Of a stretch of DNA of 64,000 nucleotides, positions 42,030-51,032 are shown piece after piece (the stretch's first letter is position 1; the number at the start of each line of letters is the position of its first letter). A program made the position numbers and the translations under genes. Below the pieces are notes generated by a model. It was not told where the DNA came from and did not search any database. It saw only the letters and a program-made list of their open reading frames with translations. Source of the DNA: Eoetvoesia sp035555955 (GTDB lineage Bacteria > Pseudomonadota > Gammaproteobacteria > Burkholderiales > Burkholderiaceae_B); contig NZ_DATMGA010000007.1 in assembly GCF_035555955.1 (NCBI RefSeq), positions 1 to 64,000 on the forward strand, written 5' to 3'.

Positions 42030-42791
42030 ATGAATGAACAGCGTGTGTTGATCACAGCCGGTGCGGGCGGGATAGGCCGGGCCATTGCCCAGGCCTTTGC
42101 CGACAAGGGCGCCAAGGTGTTCGTATGCGATATCGACGTTCAGGGGCTGGAGGCCCTGAAACGGGAAGTGCGCGGGGTGCAGGCCACCCTGTGCAATATC
42201 GCCATCCGCTCCGATATCGAGAAAATGGTCGGGCAGGCCGTGAAAGCGCTGGGCGGCCTGGACGTCCTGGTCAATAACGCAGGCATTGCCGGGCCCACCG
42301 CCCCGGTCGAGCAATTCAATCCTGACGACTGGGAAAAAGTCGTGCAGGTCAATTTGAACGGCACGTTCAACGTCACGCGCCTGGCCATTCCCCATCTCAA
42401 GAAGTCGCCGGCCGGGGTCATCATAAACATGTCCTCGGTGGCGGGGCGTTTCGGCTATCCCAATCGCAGCGTCTATTCCACCACCAAATGGGGGCTCATA
42501 GGGTTTACCAAGACCCTGGCCATGGAACTCGGCGGCGACGGCATTCGTGTCAATGCCATATTGCCGGGCGCGGTGGACGGCCCGCGTTTCCAGCAGGTGC
42601 TCGAAGGGCGTGCCAAGGTCAGCGGCAGGACGCTCGAAGAAGAAGCCCAGGCAGCCATGGCCACCCAGTCCATCAAGCATCTGGTCGATCCCCGGCACAT
42701 CGCGGACCTTGCCGTGTTCCTGGCGTCGGAAAGCGGGAGCTCGATTTCGGGCCAGATGCTGCCCATCGACTGCGATATGCAGCACACCTAG
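42030..42791 (+). CDS. SDR-family oxidoreductase
   Basis: 253 residues. Rossmann motif TAGAGGIGRAIA (9-20; the usual first Gly of TGxxxGIG is Ala), NNAG motif (82-85), and catalytic Ser135/136, Tyr149 and Lys153 (YSTTK). Asp34 after the second strand (VCDIDVQG) indicates NAD preference. Length and motifs match 3-oxoacyl or secondary alcohol dehydrogenases of the classical SDR type. Stands between the zinc receptor and the RND efflux operon; no link to either is evident. Confidence 0.9.
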   Translation: MNEQRVLITAGAGGIGRAIAQAFADKGAKVFVCDIDVQGLEALKREVRGVQATLCNIAIRSDIEKMVGQAVKALGGLDVLVNNAGIAGPTAPVEQFNPDDWEKVVQVNLNGTFNVTRLAIPHLKKSPAGVIINMSSVAGRFGYPNRSVYSTTKWGLIGFTKTLAMELGGDGIRVNAILPGAVDGPRFQQVLEGRAKVSGRTLEEEAQAAMATQSIKHLVDPRHIADLAVFLASESGSSISGQMLPIDCDMQHT

Positions 42792-42839
42792 GGGCGATGC
42801 GATCGGCAGGCAGCCCGTCATGTGGCGGGCGCGGGAATT

Positions 42840-42866
42840 CTGTCGGAATTGTCATATTCGCGACAG
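42840..42866. promoter_or_regulatory. Candidate response-regulator site upstream of the RND operon
   Basis: CTGTCG (42840-42845) and CGACAG (42861-42866) form an inverted repeat around an AT-rich core, 100 bases upstream of the outer-membrane factor gene. It is a plausible site for the operon-encoded regulator. Confidence 0.35.
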
Positions 42867-42965
42867 CGTGAGGTAGGCCGCCCGGGGCTAGAGTAGGCAT
42901 GATTCCGCCTCCAGGCGCGCAAGGCGCGGCCTGGAGCCAAGCCCTGTCCGGATATCCTCGCCGCC

Positions 42966-44492
42966 ATGCCTGTCGCCCTGCCTTTGTCAATTCTGCCGCT
43001 GCGTTGCGCCGCGGGTCTCGCGTGCGCGGCGCTGGCGGCGTCTCTGGCCGGCTGCGCGGCCGGGCCCGACTACGTGCGGCCCACGATGGCCGTCCCCGCC
43101 TCGTACAAAGAGGCGGGGCCCTGGAAGCCGGCGCAGCCCAAAGCCGTTGCCGGCAACCTGGAGTGGTGGCGGGCCTATGGCGATGCAACACTCGATGACC
43201 TGGCTGCACAGGCGGTGGCTGCCAATCAATCCATCCGCCAGGCCGAGGCGCAGTATCGCCAGGCTCAGGCCGTGGCCGCGGCGGCGCGCGCCAGCTTGTG
43301 GCCGTCGCTGGGCGCGAATGCCGGCGTCGATCGCGCCTTGACCAACAGCGGCCGCACTGGGCCTTCCCTGGACACCACGTATTCCGTGGGTCTTGCCGCC
43401 GCCTGGGAACCCGACCTGTGGGGCAGGCTGCGGCGCAGCGTGGAGGCCGGCGCCGCGGCCAGCCAGGCCAGCCAGGCGGACCTGGCCGCGGCTCGCCTGA
43501 GCATCGTGGCCACGCTGGCGCAGGATTACATGCAGCTGCGCGTGACGGACATGCAGTCCGCTCTGTACACGCAAACGCTGCACGACTACGAACGGGCGCT
43601 GGCCCTGGCCAAGAGCCAGTATACGGCGGGCGTGGCGCTGCGCTCGGACGTGGCGCTGGCCCAGAATCAATTGAGCGCGACGCGGGCTCAGGCGCTGGAT
43701 CTGTGGTGGCAGCGGATGCAGCTGGAGCATGCCATTGCCGTGCTGGTCGGCAAGGCGCCGGCCGATTTTGCGATTCTTGCGCAGCCGCTCAGCCGGAATC
43801 CATCCTTGGCCTTGCCGATGAGGTTGCCCGAGATTCCCGTCGGCGTGCCCAGCGAGCTTCTTGAGCACCGCCCCGACATCGCGGCGGCCGAGCGCCGGGT
43901 GGCGGCCGCCAATGCCGATATAGGCGTGGCCGAGGCGGCGTATTTCCCCGACCTGGTGCTCAGCGCTTCGGGCGGCTACAGCTCCACCAGCCTGGCGCAC
44001 TGGTTCAGTGTTCCGGGGCAGGTCTGGGGCCTGGGCGCAAGCCTGGCGCAGGCGCTGTTCGACGGTGGCCTGCGCAAGGCGAACGACGAGCAGGCCATCG
44101 CCAGCTACGACGCCGCCGTGGCGCAATACAAGCAGACGGTGCTGGGTGGTTTCCAGGAGGTCGAAGACAACCTGGCGGCGTTGCGCATCCTGGCGCGGGA
44201 AATCGCCGAGCAGAAACAGGCCGTGGAGTCGGCGCGGCTTGCGGACAGCCTGGCCATGGCCCAGTACCGCGCTGGTACCAGCACCTATCTGGGCGTCATT
44301 ACGGCGCAAACCCTTACGCTGAGCGCCGAGCGCAGCCTGCTGCAATTGCGCGGCCGCCAACTGGTGGCCAGCGTGGCCCTGATCAAGGCCACGGGCGGTG
44401 GCTGGAGCGCGGGGCGGCTGATGGGCGGCGATTCATCGGCTGCTGGTGGCAACGCCATGACTCCAGCGGATGAAGCCAAGACAGGCGGATAA
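42966..44492 (+). CDS. RND efflux outer-membrane factor (NodT family)
   Basis: 508 residues. Lipoprotein signal with lipobox SLAGC (about residue 30), then GPDYVRPTMAVPASYKEAG, typical of OprM/NodT. Two repeated OEP halves follow (SIRQAEAQYRQAQAVAAAARASLWPSLGANAG and ERRVAAANADIGVAEAAYFPDL). It forms the trimeric exit duct of the tripartite pump. First gene of the operon OMF-adaptor-pump-regulator-kinase. Confidence 0.94.
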   Translation: MPVALPLSILPLRCAAGLACAALAASLAGCAAGPDYVRPTMAVPASYKEAGPWKPAQPKAVAGNLEWWRAYGDATLDDLAAQAVAANQSIRQAEAQYRQAQAVAAAARASLWPSLGANAGVDRALTNSGRTGPSLDTTYSVGLAAAWEPDLWGRLRRSVEAGAAASQASQADLAAARLSIVATLAQDYMQLRVTDMQSALYTQTLHDYERALALAKSQYTAGVALRSDVALAQNQLSATRAQALDLWWQRMQLEHAIAVLVGKAPADFAILAQPLSRNPSLALPMRLPEIPVGVPSELLEHRPDIAAAERRVAAANADIGVAEAAYFPDLVLSASGGYSSTSLAHWFSVPGQVWGLGASLAQALFDGGLRKANDEQAIASYDAAVAQYKQTVLGGFQEVEDNLAALRILAREIAEQKQAVESARLADSLAMAQYRAGTSTYLGVITAQTLTLSAERSLLQLRGRQLVASVALIKATGGGWSAGRLMGGDSSAAGGNAMTPADEAKTGG

Positions 44493-44523
44493 AACCCAAT
44501 AAGACGACGAACGCATACATATT

Positions 44524-45711
44524 ATGAAATCTTCCACTTTCAAACGGCGCCCGGTGCTGCTGATAGGCGTGGCCGCATTGATTGCGCTGGCCATCATCGT
44601 CTGGGCGGCCAGCGGCAAGAAGCCGGTGCGCGCGGCTCCGCAGGCGCCGATCGTCGTAACCACCACCCTGGTGAAGCAGCAGGACGTTCCCGTCTACCTT
44701 GCCGGTGTGGGCACCGTCGTGGCCACGCAAAGCGTCACGGTCAAGCCTCGCATCGACGGGCAGCTGGACAAGGTGGGATTCATCGAGGGGCAGGACGTCA
44801 AGGCCGGCCAGATGATCGCCACGCTGGATTCGCGCGTGCAGCAGGCCCAGCTCGAGCAGGCCATTGCGCAAAAGGCGAAGGACGCGGCGCAACTGGCCAA
44901 TGCCAGGCTCGACCTGCGCCGTTATGCCGAATTGATCAAGCAAGACGCCGCCACGCGGCAGACGCTGGATGCGCAGCGGGCCATGGTGGCGCAACTGGAG
45001 GCGGCGCTGCAACTGGACGAGGCGCAGATCAGCGAGGCCAGGACCCAGTTGAGCTTTACCCGGATCACGGCGCCGATCAGCGGGCGCGTGGGCGCGCGGC
45101 TGGTGGACCCCGGCAACATCGTGCACGCGGCGGATGCGAACGGATTGGTGGTCATCAACCAGATCGACCCGATTTCGCTGCAGTTCACTCTGCCTGAGGA
45201 TGCGTTCCAGCAGATCAACCAGGCCCTGCACGCCAGCGCCGATCCGCTTGCCGTCATGGCCTATCCGCGCAATAGCTTGCAGCCCCTGGGGCAAGGGCGC
45301 CTCGTCTTGCTGAACAACCAGATCGACACGACGTCGGGCACCATCGAGCTCAAGGCCAGTTTCGGGAACGCGAGGCATAAATTGTGGCCCGGCCAGTACG
45401 TGAACGCGCGCCTGATCCTGGGCGAACGCAAGCAGGCCCTGACCATGCCGGCGGCGGTCGTGCAGCGCGGGCCGGAAGGCGTCTATGCCTATGTCGTGGA
45501 TGCCGACAATCGCGTGCGCATTCAGCCCATACAGCTCGTCGATATCCAGGACGGCACGGCCGTGGTGGAAAAGGGCTTGAGCGTCGGCGAGCGGGTAGTG
45601 CTCGACGGGCAGTACAAATTGAAGCCGGGCCTGCGGGTCGCGGAGTCCACGCCGCCCGAGGCCGCGGCCGCCGCCACCTTGGCCAGCCTTCAGAAAGGTG
45701 ACGCCAAGTGA
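44524..45711 (+). CDS. RND efflux periplasmic adaptor (membrane fusion protein)
   Basis: 395 residues. N-terminal membrane anchor (PVLLIGVAALIALAIIVWAASG), then lipoyl-like and helical hairpin regions (TVKPRIDGQLDKVGFIEGQDVKAGQMIATLD, LSFTRITAPISGRVGARLVDPGNIV) and a beta-barrel domain. MdtA-like. It joins the RND pump to the outer-membrane duct. The stop overlaps the pump start by four bases. Confidence 0.95.
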   Translation: MKSSTFKRRPVLLIGVAALIALAIIVWAASGKKPVRAAPQAPIVVTTTLVKQQDVPVYLAGVGTVVATQSVTVKPRIDGQLDKVGFIEGQDVKAGQMIATLDSRVQQAQLEQAIAQKAKDAAQLANARLDLRRYAELIKQDAATRQTLDAQRAMVAQLEAALQLDEAQISEARTQLSFTRITAPISGRVGARLVDPGNIVHAADANGLVVINQIDPISLQFTLPEDAFQQINQALHASADPLAVMAYPRNSLQPLGQGRLVLLNNQIDTTSGTIELKASFGNARHKLWPGQYVNARLILGERKQALTMPAAVVQRGPEGVYAYVVDADNRVRIQPIQLVDIQDGTAVVEKGLSVGERVVLDGQYKLKPGLRVAESTPPEAAAAATLASLQKGDAK

Positions 45712-48700
45712 GCGTGTCCGCGGTTTTCATCAAGCGCCCCATCGGCACGTCGCTGCTGGCGCTGGCCTTGTTCCTGGTGGGGGCCGCCGTATGGCCGCTG
45801 CTGCCGGTGGCGCCGCTGCCTCAGGTGGATTTCCCGACCATACAGGTCACGGCCAAACTGCCGGGGGCGAATCCGGAAATCATGGCCTCCAGCGTGGCCC
45901 AGCCCCTGGAGCGCCAGTTCCAGCTGATCTCCGGCATGACGCAGATGACCTCGGTCAGCGCGCTGGGAAATACCCAGATCACGCTGCAGTTCGACCTGAG
46001 CCGCAACATCGACGCCGCGGCGCTGGACGTGCAGGCGGCCATCAATGCCGCAACCGGGCAATTGCCGTCCAATCTGCCCAGCCCTCCGACCTTCCGGAAA
46101 ATCAATCCGGCGGACTCCTCCATCCTCATCCTTTCGGTGCAGTCCGATGCGCTGCCGCTGATCGAGGTCAACGACTACACCGACAACTTCCTGGCCCAGC
46201 AGATATCGCAGATCGAAGGAGTTGGCCTGGTAAAGATATTCGGCCAGCAAAAGCCGGCGATCCGGATTCAGGTCGACCCCGACAAGCTGGCGGCGCTCGG
46301 CCTCAGCCTGGAGGATATCCGGGGCGTCATCGCCAACGCCACCGTAAACCAGCCCAAGGGCACCATAGACGGCGACAGGCAAAGCTTTGCCGTTTACACC
46401 AACGACCAGTTGCTGAAGGCTGGGCCTTGGAACGACGTCGTCCTGGCTTATCGAAACGGGGCGCCCATACGGGTTCGCGATGTCGGTATCGCGGTGCCCG
46501 GCCCCGAAGATCTGAAACAGGCCGCCTGGGCGTTTGCCGGCAAGGGCGCCAACCCGGGCGACGCCGCCATCGACGGCCGTTCGCTTATCGTCGGCATCAC
46601 CAAGCAGCCGGGCGCCAACGTCATCGATACCGTGCATCGCATCCAGGCGCAACTGCCGCATTTGCTGGCGTCGATTCCCCCCACCGTGCATGTGAGCACC
46701 CTGATAGACCGGACCCAGAACATCCGCGCATCGGTGGAAGAGGTTGAGATGACGCTGATTCTTTCGATTCTGCTGGTGGTGGGAATGATCTTCGTGTTCC
46801 TGCGCAGCGTGCCCGCCACCCTGATTCCCAGCGCGACGATTCCGCTTTCCCTGCTCGGCACGGCCGCGGTGATGTATCTGCTGGACTTCAGCCTGGACAA
46901 CTTGTCGCTGATGGCCCTGACCATCGCCGTGGGCTTTGTGGTGGACGATGCCATCGTCATGCTCGAGAACATCTACCGCCACGTCGAGGACGGGATGAGG
47001 CCGATGGAGGCGGCGCTGGTGGGTGCGCGGGAAATCGGCCCCACCATCGTCTCGATCTCGATCTCGTTGGTCGCGGTGTTCATCCCATTGCTGCTCATGG
47101 GGGGAATCGTAGGCCGGCTGTTCCGCGAGTTCGCCATTACCGTCACGCTGACGATTGTCGTGTCGGTGCTGGTCTCGCTGACCCTGACTCCCATGCTTTG
47201 CTCGCGCTTTCTCAAGGAATACCAGGGCCAGCACCATGGGCGCGTTTACCGGTTCTTCGAGCGGGGATTCGATGCCTTGCTCGATGGCTACCGGCGCGGC
47301 CTGAACCTGGTTCTGCGCCACCAGTTCGCGACCTTGTGCAGCTTCCTGCTTACCTTGCTCGCCACGGTGCTCTTGTTCATCTATATTCCCAAGGGGTTTT
47401 TCCCGCAGCAGGATACGGGCTTTATCTTCGGATTCGCCGAGACGGCCCAGGACTCGTCGTTTTCGGCCATGAACCGGCGCATGATGGCGCTGGCGGACGT
47501 CGTGCGCAAGGATCCCGACGTGATCCAGTTCGGCATGAACAGCGGCGACACCACGTTCAACACAGGCAGGTTTTTCATCAGCCTGAAGCCCAAGTCGGAA
47601 GGGCGCACGGCCAGCGCCGACGAGATCATCACGCGCCTGCGGCCCAAGCTGGCCAAGGTCGAAGGCATCAAGCTTTTCCTGCAGGCTGGGCAGGACATCA
47701 ACGTGGGCGGCAGGCTGGCGCGCACCCAGTACCAATACACGGTCACGGATGCTGACCTGTCCGAGCTGAACACCTGGGCGCCCAGGCTGCTGGAGCGGTT
47801 TCGCAAGCTGCCCGAGCTGACCGACCTGGCCTCCGATCAGCAGAACCAGGCGGCCACGGTGCATCTGACCATCGACCGTGCGCGGGCGTCCAGCTTCGGC
47901 ATATCGCCGGCCCTCATCGACTCGACGATCTACGACGCGATAGGCCAGCGCCAGGTTGCGCAGTACTTCACCCAGATCAACAGCTACAACGTCGTGCTGG
48001 AGGTCGCGCCGCGCTTCCAGAAGGATCCCGACCTGTTCAAGAAACTGTACATTACGTCGCCGCTGACCGGCCAGCAGGTGCCTCTGTCGACTTTCGTTTC
48101 CATCGACACCGACAAGACGGGCTATCTTTCCATCAGCCATCAGGGCCAGTTCCCGGCCGTGACGATTTCGTTCAACCTGGCTCCCGGCGTGGCGCTGGGG
48201 CAGGCCGTGGCCGCCATCCAGAAGGCCCAGGCGGCGATGGGCGTGCCGCAGGCCCTCAGCGGCTCGTTCCAGGGGACGGCCAAGGCTTTCGGCGAATCGC
48301 TGGCAACGCAGCCCTACCTCATCGCGGCGGCCCTCGTCGCGGTCTACATCGTGCTGGGCCTGCTGTATGAAAGCTATATCCATCCTCTGACCATCTTGTC
48401 GACGCTGCCCTCGGCGGGCGTGGGCGCGCTGCTCATCCTGATGGTCAATGGCTACGACCTGAGCGTCATCGCGCTGATCGGCATCATCCTGCTAATCGGC
48501 ATCGTCAAGAAGAACGGCATCATGATGATCGATTTCGCCCTGAGCGCCGAGCGCAAGGACGGCCTGTCTCCCAAGGAGGCCATCTACCAGGCCTGCCTGC
48601 TGCGGTTCCGTCCCATCATGATGACCACCATGTGCGCCTTGCTGAGCGGCTTGCCGCTGATGCTCAGCCATGGCGCGGGCTCCGAGCTGCGCCGGCCCCT

Positions 48701-48905
48701 GGGGTTCGCCATGGTGGGCGGGCTGCTGCTGTCGCAGGCGCTGACCTTGTTCACGACCCCCGTCATCTATCTGTATCTGGATCGGGCGCATTACTGGTAC
48801 ATGCGCCGCAAGAAGGCCCGCGCCCTGCGCAAATCCAGGAGGGCGCGCAATGCCGCGCGCCTGCCGGAGGCATCCGGCGCCGCTTCGCGATCCATTAAAC
48901 TATGA
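45708..48905 (+). CDS. RND efflux pump (MdtB/MuxB-like, HAE1 family)
   Basis: 1065 residues, full RND length. Starts MSVSAVFIKRPIGTSLLALALFLVG, contains the proton-relay aspartates in VGFVVDDAIVMLENI (TM4) and the duplicated architecture of 12 helices with two large periplasmic loops. Its first-loop signature (PLPQVDFPTIQVTAKLPGA) is that of the MdtB/MdtC-MuxB/MuxC group, which export drugs, bile-type detergents or novobiocin. MdtBC systems normally have two pump subunits; only one is encoded here, so it probably works as a homotrimer. Confidence 0.95.
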   Translation: MSVSAVFIKRPIGTSLLALALFLVGAAVWPLLPVAPLPQVDFPTIQVTAKLPGANPEIMASSVAQPLERQFQLISGMTQMTSVSALGNTQITLQFDLSRNIDAAALDVQAAINAATGQLPSNLPSPPTFRKINPADSSILILSVQSDALPLIEVNDYTDNFLAQQISQIEGVGLVKIFGQQKPAIRIQVDPDKLAALGLSLEDIRGVIANATVNQPKGTIDGDRQSFAVYTNDQLLKAGPWNDVVLAYRNGAPIRVRDVGIAVPGPEDLKQAAWAFAGKGANPGDAAIDGRSLIVGITKQPGANVIDTVHRIQAQLPHLLASIPPTVHVSTLIDRTQNIRASVEEVEMTLILSILLVVGMIFVFLRSVPATLIPSATIPLSLLGTAAVMYLLDFSLDNLSLMALTIAVGFVVDDAIVMLENIYRHVEDGMRPMEAALVGAREIGPTIVSISISLVAVFIPLLLMGGIVGRLFREFAITVTLTIVVSVLVSLTLTPMLCSRFLKEYQGQHHGRVYRFFERGFDALLDGYRRGLNLVLRHQFATLCSFLLTLLATVLLFIYIPKGFFPQQDTGFIFGFAETAQDSSFSAMNRRMMALADVVRKDPDVIQFGMNSGDTTFNTGRFFISLKPKSEGRTASADEIITRLRPKLAKVEGIKLFLQAGQDINVGGRLARTQYQYTVTDADLSELNTWAPRLLERFRKLPELTDLASDQQNQAATVHLTIDRARASSFGISPALIDSTIYDAIGQRQVAQYFTQINSYNVVLEVAPRFQKDPDLFKKLYITSPLTGQQVPLSTFVSIDTDKTGYLSISHQGQFPAVTISFNLAPGVALGQAVAAIQKAQAAMGVPQALSGSFQGTAKAFGESLATQPYLIAAALVAVYIVLGLLYESYIHPLTILSTLPSAGVGALLILMVNGYDLSVIALIGIILLIGIVKKNGIMMIDFALSAERKDGLSPKEAIYQACLLRFRPIMMTTMCALLSGLPLMLSHGAGSELRRPLGFAMVGGLLLSQALTLFTTPVIYLYLDRAHYWYMRRKKARALRKSRRARNAARLPEASGAASRSIKL

Positions 48906-48927
48906 GAGAGTCTTTACGGTGTTTCCC

Positions 48928-49614
48928 ATGAAAATCCTGATCGTCGAAGATGAACCGAAGACCGCCGATTACCTGCGCAAGGGGCTGACGGAGCAAGGCT
49001 GCGCGGTGGACGTCGCGCACGACGGCATCGACGGGCAGCACATGGCCCTGCAGCACGACTACGACGTCATCGTGCTGGACGCCATGCTTCCCGGCCAGGA
49101 TGGTTTTGCGGTGCTGCGCGCCTTGCGCGCTGTCCGGCAGACGCCGGTCATCATGCTCACCGCCAGGGATCGCATCGAAGACCGCGTCAAGGGCTTGCAC
49201 GAGGGCGCTGACGATTACCTCGTCAAGCCGTTTTCCTTTCTTGAATTGCTGGCCAGGCTGCAGGCCCTGAACCGGCGCGGGCGCGCCCAGGAATCCCTGC
49301 ACGTGCGCATCGGCGACCTGCACCTGGACCTGATCAGCCGCAAGGCCTACCGGGGGCAGACGCGGCTGGATCTCACCGCCAAGGAGTTCGCGCTGCTGGC
49401 GGTGCTGGCCCGGCGCCAGGGCGAGATACTCACCAAGACCGCCATCGCCGAGATGGTCTGGGACATGAACTTCGACAGCAACACCAATGTGGTCGAGGTC
49501 GCCATCAAGCGCCTCAGGGCGAAAATGGATGCTCCGTTCAGCCCGCGCCTGCTGCACACCATACGCGGCATGGGCTATGTGCTTGAACTGCGCGAGGACG
49601 AGGGGGCGCCATGA
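48928..49614 (+). CDS. OmpR-family response regulator (heavy-metal type)
   Basis: 228 residues from the ATG at 48928. Receiver domain with acidic pair Glu8-Asp9, phosphoacceptor Asp51 (VIVLDAMLPGQDG), Lys99; winged-helix DNA-binding domain in the C-terminal half (DLTAKEFALLAVLARRQGEILTKTAIAEMVWDMNFDSNTNVVEVAIKRLRAKM). It is close to the CusR/CopR/IrlR group. Follows the pump gene and overlaps the kinase gene by 4 bases, so it likely controls the efflux operon. Confidence 0.95.
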   Translation: MKILIVEDEPKTADYLRKGLTEQGCAVDVAHDGIDGQHMALQHDYDVIVLDAMLPGQDGFAVLRALRAVRQTPVIMLTARDRIEDRVKGLHEGADDYLVKPFSFLELLARLQALNRRGRAQESLHVRIGDLHLDLISRKAYRGQTRLDLTAKEFALLAVLARRQGEILTKTAIAEMVWDMNFDSNTNVVEVAIKRLRAKMDAPFSPRLLHTIRGMGYVLELREDEGAP

Positions 49615-50996
49615 AGCGTTCCATCACCCTGCGGATGGTGGCGATGTTCGCCGTGACGACCCTGATGGTGTTCGGCGTGATCGGCGCGGCCCTGTACGGG
49701 GTGCTGAGCCGCGAGCTGGCGCGCCACCAGCGGGAAGAATTGCAGACCGCCTACCAGGACATGGAATACATGATCAAGCGCGGCGGTACGCCCGAGCGCT
49801 GGGAACACGCGCAGGCCAAGATGGACACCCTCATGCAGTCCAGCGGCAGCCTGTTCTTCTGGGCGAACAGCAGCGACCCGCGCTATCGCTATGGCGAGAA
49901 CCTGGCCGAAATAGAATCCCGCCTGGTGCCGGACAGCCCGATGGGCGTCCTCGTCTTGCCAGGCCGGGCCTACCCCTTGTTCACGCTGACCCGGACGATC
50001 GCGGCCTATCAGGACAGGCCGGCCATCCAGCTGACCGTGGCCATGGACTCCATGCCGTACGTGCACACCCTGCATGCGTTTCTCACGGCGCTTCTGGTGC
50101 TGTCGCTGAGCGCCGTGCTGCTGGTCGTCGTTCTGGGCTATTGCATTGCCCGGGTCGGCCTGAGGCCTTTGCAGAAAATGTCGGCCGAAGCGCAGATGCT
50201 TGGCGCCAGAACGCTGTCCCAGCGCCTGCAGAGCGAATCCCTGCCCGAAGAGCTGGATGATCTGGCCGTGGCGTTCAATGGTGCGTTGAGCCGGCTGGAA
50301 ACCGCCTACAAGCAGCTCGAGGCTTTCAATGCCGATGTTGCGCACGAACTGCGCACGCCGCTTACCAATCTCATCGGCGAGACGCAGGTGGTGCTGTCGC
50401 GCCGTCGCACGGCCGAAGAGTTCCAGGAGGTCCTGCAGTCCAATCTGGAAGAGCTGGAACGCCTGCGTTCCATCGTCAACGACATGTTGTTCCTGGCGCG
50501 GGCCGACCAGGGCGAGGCGGCGACGGGCCGGGTGCGCAGTTCGGTGGCGGGAGAAGTGAGCAAGACCATCGAATTCCTCGAGCCCATCCTGGACGAAACC
50601 CAGGAAAGCATCCGGATAGACGGCGATACGGTCGCCGAGGCTCTCATCGAAAAATCGCTGTTTCGCAGGGCGATGGCCAATCTTTTGCAGAACGCCATCG
50701 AGCATTCCCGTCCGGGGGCGCAGATTCGGGTGGTCATCGAGCAGCGTCCGTCGTCGGTGAGCATCGGCGTGTCCAACCCCGGAGAGCCGATAGAAGCAAG
50801 CCATCTGCCGCGGCTGTTCGACCGCTTCTACCGCGTCGACGTGGCGCGCCACAACGGCCCGCGCCAGGGTCACGGCCTGGGCCTGGCCATTGTCAAGGCG
50901 GTCGCCGCCATGCATGGAGGCGATGTCTTTGCTTTTTGCGCCGAGGGGATGACGACGATAGGCTTCAGCGTGTCGTCGCCCGCCGAAGGTCCCTAG
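49611..50996 (+). CDS. Heavy-metal-type sensor histidine kinase
   Basis: 461 residues. TM1 at about 10-32, a periplasmic sensor loop to about 155, TM2 about 156-182, HAMP linker, then HAELRT-type phosphoacceptor in NADVAHELRTPLTNLIG (His245) and ATPase domain motifs NLLQNAIEHS, VSNPGEPI and GHGLGLAIV. The G1 box reads SNPGEPI, degenerate like that of CusS/IrlS kinases. It senses a periplasmic signal, possibly a metal or toxic compound, and phosphorylates the regulator encoded before it. Its stop codon lies inside a palindrome shared with the convergent purT gene. Confidence 0.94.
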   Translation: MKRSITLRMVAMFAVTTLMVFGVIGAALYGVLSRELARHQREELQTAYQDMEYMIKRGGTPERWEHAQAKMDTLMQSSGSLFFWANSSDPRYRYGENLAEIESRLVPDSPMGVLVLPGRAYPLFTLTRTIAAYQDRPAIQLTVAMDSMPYVHTLHAFLTALLVLSLSAVLLVVVLGYCIARVGLRPLQKMSAEAQMLGARTLSQRLQSESLPEELDDLAVAFNGALSRLETAYKQLEAFNADVAHELRTPLTNLIGETQVVLSRRRTAEEFQEVLQSNLEELERLRSIVNDMLFLARADQGEAATGRVRSSVAGEVSKTIEFLEPILDETQESIRIDGDTVAEALIEKSLFRRAMANLLQNAIEHSRPGAQIRVVIEQRPSSVSIGVSNPGEPIEASHLPRLFDRFYRVDVARHNGPRQGHGLGLAIVKAVAAMHGGDVFAFCAEGMTTIGFSVSSPAEGP

Positions 50997-51032
50997 GGCC
51001 TGTTAACCCCTAATAAGTGTTGACAGGCCCTA
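50994..51032. terminator. Palindrome holding the stop codons of two convergent genes
   Basis: TAGGGCCTGT (50994-51003) and ACAGGCCCTA (51023-51032), extendable inwards with one G-U type mismatch to 14-bp arms. The first TAG ends the kinase gene; the complement of the last CTA ends purT. There is no T tract, so termination would depend on the hairpin and possibly Rho. Confidence 0.6.

Noticed and set aside
45690..48383. 897-residue frame antisense to the RND pump
   Set aside because: His/Arg/Gln/Gly-rich shadow of the pump gene without start site or family motif.
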